From: Cymbidium sinense
Taxonomy: Eukaryota > Streptophyta > Magnoliopsida > Asparagales > Orchidaceae
Assembly: GCA_021442155.1 (NCBI GenBank)
Contig: CM038215.1
Span: 276,260,413 to 276,324,412 of the forward strand
Length of the DNA stretch: 64,000 nt
Direction: 5' to 3'
The position numbers were made by a program, and so were the translations under genes. Under the pieces are notes generated by a model. It did no database searches. It was not told the DNA's origin and was given only the letters and a program-made list of their open reading frames with translations. Of the stretch, positions 60,441 to 64,000 are shown one piece after another (the stretch's first letter is position 1; every line of letters starts with the position of its first letter).

Positions 60441-62868
60441 AACATTCAAACTTATGCAAGTCAACATATGAATGTAAGAAAGAGACTTCACTTCATACAC
60501 TAAGCTTATATTCACATGCATCTCCTATGTATGTGTAACTATAATCATAATATATATATATATATCATTATTCATTAATAAGCTTTTGAAATTACATTTG
60601 AGATTTAATAGTGATAATAGCCACACATATTTTTAATTAAGCCAACACATGCAAATTGACATAAAGGAAATCATCTTCATTTAATTAATTTGAAAGAAAT
60701 GAATGCATGACTACAAGTGGCATACAATATTTTAACATGATTGGAAAGAAATAAAATAACACAAGCATGTGATTTCATTCAATCCAACTAATTCCTAAGG
60801 ACAATCACATTAAACAAGCTTATTTAAAATAAATGAAAGTTTCTTAAAACCATTTTGATTTCATGTTGGATTTGATTTAAGAAATGTGAAAGAGGTATGG
60901 TAATCTTAATCCCATTCCCCATATGTGTGAGTTAAATTGATTAAATGAAAAGCAATTAGGTTGATTTTATGGCTTAATTAGGTTGAGGTATGAATTAAAT
61001 CAATTAATTAAACCCTTACCTATATCACCTTAAGTTAAATACCTAATTAATGATGAGACAACATGATATGCAACAACATGAAAAGTAAATTAGCAATCCT
61101 CCTAAGGAATGAAATGGGCCTAATGTAATACATAATTAATAATTAATTAAGCTTAAGTGATGTAATTAATCACTTTTATGATTTTCTCACACATGTAAGC
61201 TAATCAAAATTTCATTAAATTATAGACTATTAAATGTCTAAAGAACTACCCAAGATTGATTAATCAAAGTTATGAATGAATTGGATTTTAAATTAATTTA
61301 ATTAAGCCCTTAATTAGTTAATTAAATCCTTTGATTATATTTTAATTTAGATAATAAAATTAACTAAAGGAAAGAGATCAAGAAAGAGGCCTCAATCTCA
61401 ATCCCTAAGTCATTTCAAACAATTAGGCTCTAAAATAATTAAATTCCTTTTTCTTTTAATTGATTAATTAAGTTTCTAATTAATTAATTAAACTTTAATT
61501 AATTTGAAATAAATGAAGAGGATTAATAAAATGGTCATAAAGAATAAACCTAAACCATTTCCCTATGACTTTTCAATGTTAACAAATGGCATTAAGCTTA
61601 ATTAAATAATTAATCCGTTCATTTACTTAATTATCATTAATTAAGGTAAGAGAGTAATTAAGGCTTAATTATTAGTTTTCCTAATTAACTATCCAATAAA
61701 TTCTAATAAAAATAGGAGCTAGAGGTCATCCACATAAACCTTAATTAAGCATGAATTACTATTCAAAATTAATTAATAATAATTTTCATGGATTCCCCTT
61801 TGAAATACCTTTAAATGAGCCTTCATTTATTTTTTTTTGGATTTTTTTAAGATTAATTATGAATTTTAGATGTTTTAGCCTCAAAATTAATTTAATTAAA
61901 CTTAATTAACTTCCTAACTTCATCGCCATGTGGTTGACGTAGTGCTCGACAGACATGCTTTCCATGTGGTGCACGATAGGCCATTTAAGTTGTCAAATCA
62001 GGACGTTGACTCAGATTGTGGTGGACGTGCTTTCTTGTGGACCATCTAATCTAAGTTGGATGGCCATGATTAAATCCTGCAGTTAAAGAGGATTAAATTA
62101 AGGGTTTTGACATGATTTGATCATGGCTGTCTATTCCAATCACACGGAATAGATGACCCATGATCCATCTTCGTACGAGCAATGAATGATAGAGCCCGTC
62201 TGCCATGGATCACTCGATCTGAGCTCACCTGAGCTCAGATCCACTCCAAACTCAACCCAAACCTTCATGTGAAGGATCCAAAAGGATCCAATGGCTAGGA
62301 TGGGCTCAAATGTAAGTTCACTTTGAAAAGGACCAAAATATTTTCATTTAAGGATCAATTTTGAGAAATTACCTCATCGGAGCTTATGATCAGCAGTTCC
62401 AACGATTGAGGTAGTTTCGTACTGTTGAGCCACATGAGCTTTAATTTAAGGTGGTTTGCTCTATGGACCAAGGCCCTCCCTTTAAGCATTCGATCTTGAT
62501 CAAAGTATGGCTTTTGGTGGCTTTATAACTCAAGGGATGATTTACTTGGCTTTGATTAGGTATGGTGAAGGTGTGTGCAAGTTTAATTGATGTTTGGTTA
62601 AGGGATGGATGGGTTTGAATCAAGGGAGGTCTCCTTTATTTTAGTTTCACGTACAGAGAAGAATGGTCGATCGAGGGAGGTTTTAAAATGCTTTGAGGGA
62701 TTTTGTTTCTCACTTGGGGGATTAGAGAGTGTAAATGGTGATGAATCCAACTCAAATTGAGGGAGTATACCCCTCAATTATGTGTGATGGATAGATGGGG
62801 TCTGTCCTAAATTTCTATTGATTCATCATCATCGAGGCATCGAAGGGGTCACCGCAGCTCCAATGGCA

Positions 62869-63172
62869 TGCTAGGGTTAGAAGAAGTTATGGTAGGGAGC
62901 TTAAGGCAATATTTAGCATGATTGGGTTGGCTTGGTCCTTTGGGTGCTTGATTTGTCTTGAGACAGGAGGAGGTGAACTCCCCTTGGTCCATGGTGATCT
63001 AAGCTAAGGGTGGGATAGAATGCTAGGGTTGGAAGAAGTTATGGTAGGGAGCTTAAGGCAAGATTTAGCACGATTGGGTTGGCTTGGTCCTTTGGGTGCT
63101 CGATTTAGCTTGAGATGGGAGGAGGTGCACTCCCTTTTGTCCATGGCTGATCTTAGCTATTGTAGGGTGGGA
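62869..63172. repeat. 152-bp tandem duplication in the outer LTR of element 2
   Basis: TGCTAGGGTT(A/G)GAAGAAGTT starts at 62,869 and again at 63,021. The two units continue in register through GATTGGGTTGGCTTGGTCC and GGAGGAGGTG with only a few differences, so the duplication is much younger than the element. Confidence 0.9.
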
Positions 63173-63511
63173 TAGAAAGCTTAGGCACACCCCATTTGGC
63201 ACTAGGATGGCGCCAAGTGATGGGAGAGTGGAATTTACTTCTTATGGAAAGAATCCATTATGGGGAGGTTTATCAAATGGCTAATTCCCTTGTGTGGGGT
63301 CCACATGGATTTAGGCTAGTTTGGGAGTGATCTATGACTAGTTTGGGTCGAGTTTTGACAATTCCTATGGTCCCATGGGTTGGTTTGGGGTGGTTTAGCT
63401 TCATTTGGTCAAATGGGCACATATGGGTTCATGTTGGGTTACGTTGACCAATTGGTCATATTGGGTTAAACCAAGGCTTGGTTTAGGTTTAAATGATGAT
63501 TTGAAGACCAA

Positions 63512-64000
63512 AGTTTTTAGGATTTTTTTTTAATTTAGGTTTAGGTATAGGTTTTATTTATTTTATTTTAGTTTATTTTAGTTTAGGTTTAGGCTTAGTT
63601 TCATTTTTTTTTAGGGTTTAGGATTTATTTTTTATTTATTTTTATGTTTGATTTTTAGGTTTCTTTTTTAGGTTTAGGTTTTTATTTAGCTTTTATTTTA
63701 TTTTATTTTAGGTTTATTTTTTTTATTTTATGTTTAGTTTTAATTTTATTTAAATTTTTATTCTTAGGTTCATTTTATTTTTTAGTTTAGTTTAGGTTTT
63801 TATTTATTTTATTTTAATGTATTTTTTATTTTTTTATTTTTTATTTTATTTTATTTTTAGGTTTAGAGTTATTTTTTGGTTTGGGTTTTTATTTTATTTT
63901 ATTTAGGTTTAGGTTTTCTTATTTATTTTATTTTAGGTTATATTTAGTTTATGTTTAGGTTTTTAGGTTTTTAGGTTTTTAGTGTTTAGGGCTTAGGGTT
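63512..64000. repeat. Degenerate TTTAGGG-type telomere-like array, right edge
   Basis: TTTAGG, TTTATTTTATTT and TTTAGGGTTTAGG variants in the orientation opposite to 6,784-16,315. It continues to the window edge, ending in GCTTAGGGTT. No gene fragment is seen in the visible 490 bp. Confidence 0.9.

Larger units (their letters stand above)
44008..63511 (-). mobile_element. Element 2: giant Tat/Ogre-lineage Ty3/gypsy element, decayed, 3' LTR absent
   Basis: The same family and domain order as element 1, read on the minus strand from the 5' LTR on the right (63,511) to the 3' non-coding region on the left (44,008). Its left edge corresponds to a position about 45 bp inside the 3' LTR boundary of element 1 (TGAGATGATCAACAACG), so its own 3' LTR and last bases are lost. 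Elements 1 and 2 are tail-to-tail. Coding regions are interrupted, although some blocks are cleaner than in element 1 (for example 51,189-51,662). Confidence 0.8.
57330..63511 (-). mobile_element. Element 2: 5' LTR, outer end lost
   Basis: It matches the reverse complement of 5' LTR element 1 and of copy A over at least 6 kb. Landmarks are GAAGACCCATCATGC (complement near 57,515), the TATA region (58,801), the duplicated box (60,045-60,440), a TGACG/ACGT-bearing block near 61,920-62,040 and the TTGACC cluster near 63,290-63,480. Roughly the first 1-1.5 kb of the LTR is missing at the outer end, where telomere-like repeats start near 63,512. No gene is called; small open frames (for example 60,009-60,209) are not conserved. 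Confidence 0.75.

Overview
The window reads as nuclear DNA of a land plant, most likely a flowering plant. The evidence is long CCCTAAA/TTTAGGG-type telomere-like arrays, fragments of a plant glycine-rich RNA-binding protein gene, and very large Ty3/gypsy LTR retrotransposons whose pol region carries two RNase H domains (Tat/Ogre lineage). The base composition is AT-rich and looks CpG-poor. I see no intact host gene, no tRNA or rRNA gene and no CRISPR array. Nearly everything is repetitive, and nearly every reading frame is broken.

Layout. 1-5,422: a long LTR copy (+), cut by the window edge, joined to an inverted gag/protease fragment (5,505-6,783, -). 6,784-16,315: about 9.5 kb of degenerate CCCTAAA-type array. 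Four copies of a roughly 430-465 bp fragment (end of the RRM, glycine-rich tail, 3' UTR) of a glycine-rich RNA-binding protein gene are embedded in it as part of a higher-order repeat. 16,316-17,930: a short junction and an AT-rich satellite with a ~330 bp period. 17,931-22,097: the 3' half of a minus-strand retroelement (element 3: 3' non-coding region, integrase, part of the extra RNase H).

22,098-44,007: element 1 (+), with a ~7.3 kb 5' LTR, degenerate primer-binding site, leader with a 17-unit hairpin array, ORF1/gag, protease, RT, RNase H, extra RNase H, integrase, a 2.4 kb 3' non-coding region and a truncated 3' LTR. 44,008-63,511: element 2 (-), the same order in reverse and tail-to-tail with element 1, with a good primer-binding site at 57,308-57,325 and an outer LTR copy. 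63,512-64,000: telomere-like array again, now in TTTAGGG orientation.

Comparing the copies within the window supports most calls: LTR start (22,098 versus 42,389), domain order, conserved TATA position, the leader hairpin array and the 3' microrepeats each recur in at least two copies. All elements are old: stops, frameshifts and indels are frequent, protease and integrase catalytic residues are changed in some copies, and flanks are rearranged. The most striking patterns are (a) the leader array, about 17-20 stem-loops per element whose arms differ between units yet stay complementary while the loop is conserved, and (b) the gene-end fragment amplified inside telomere-like DNA.
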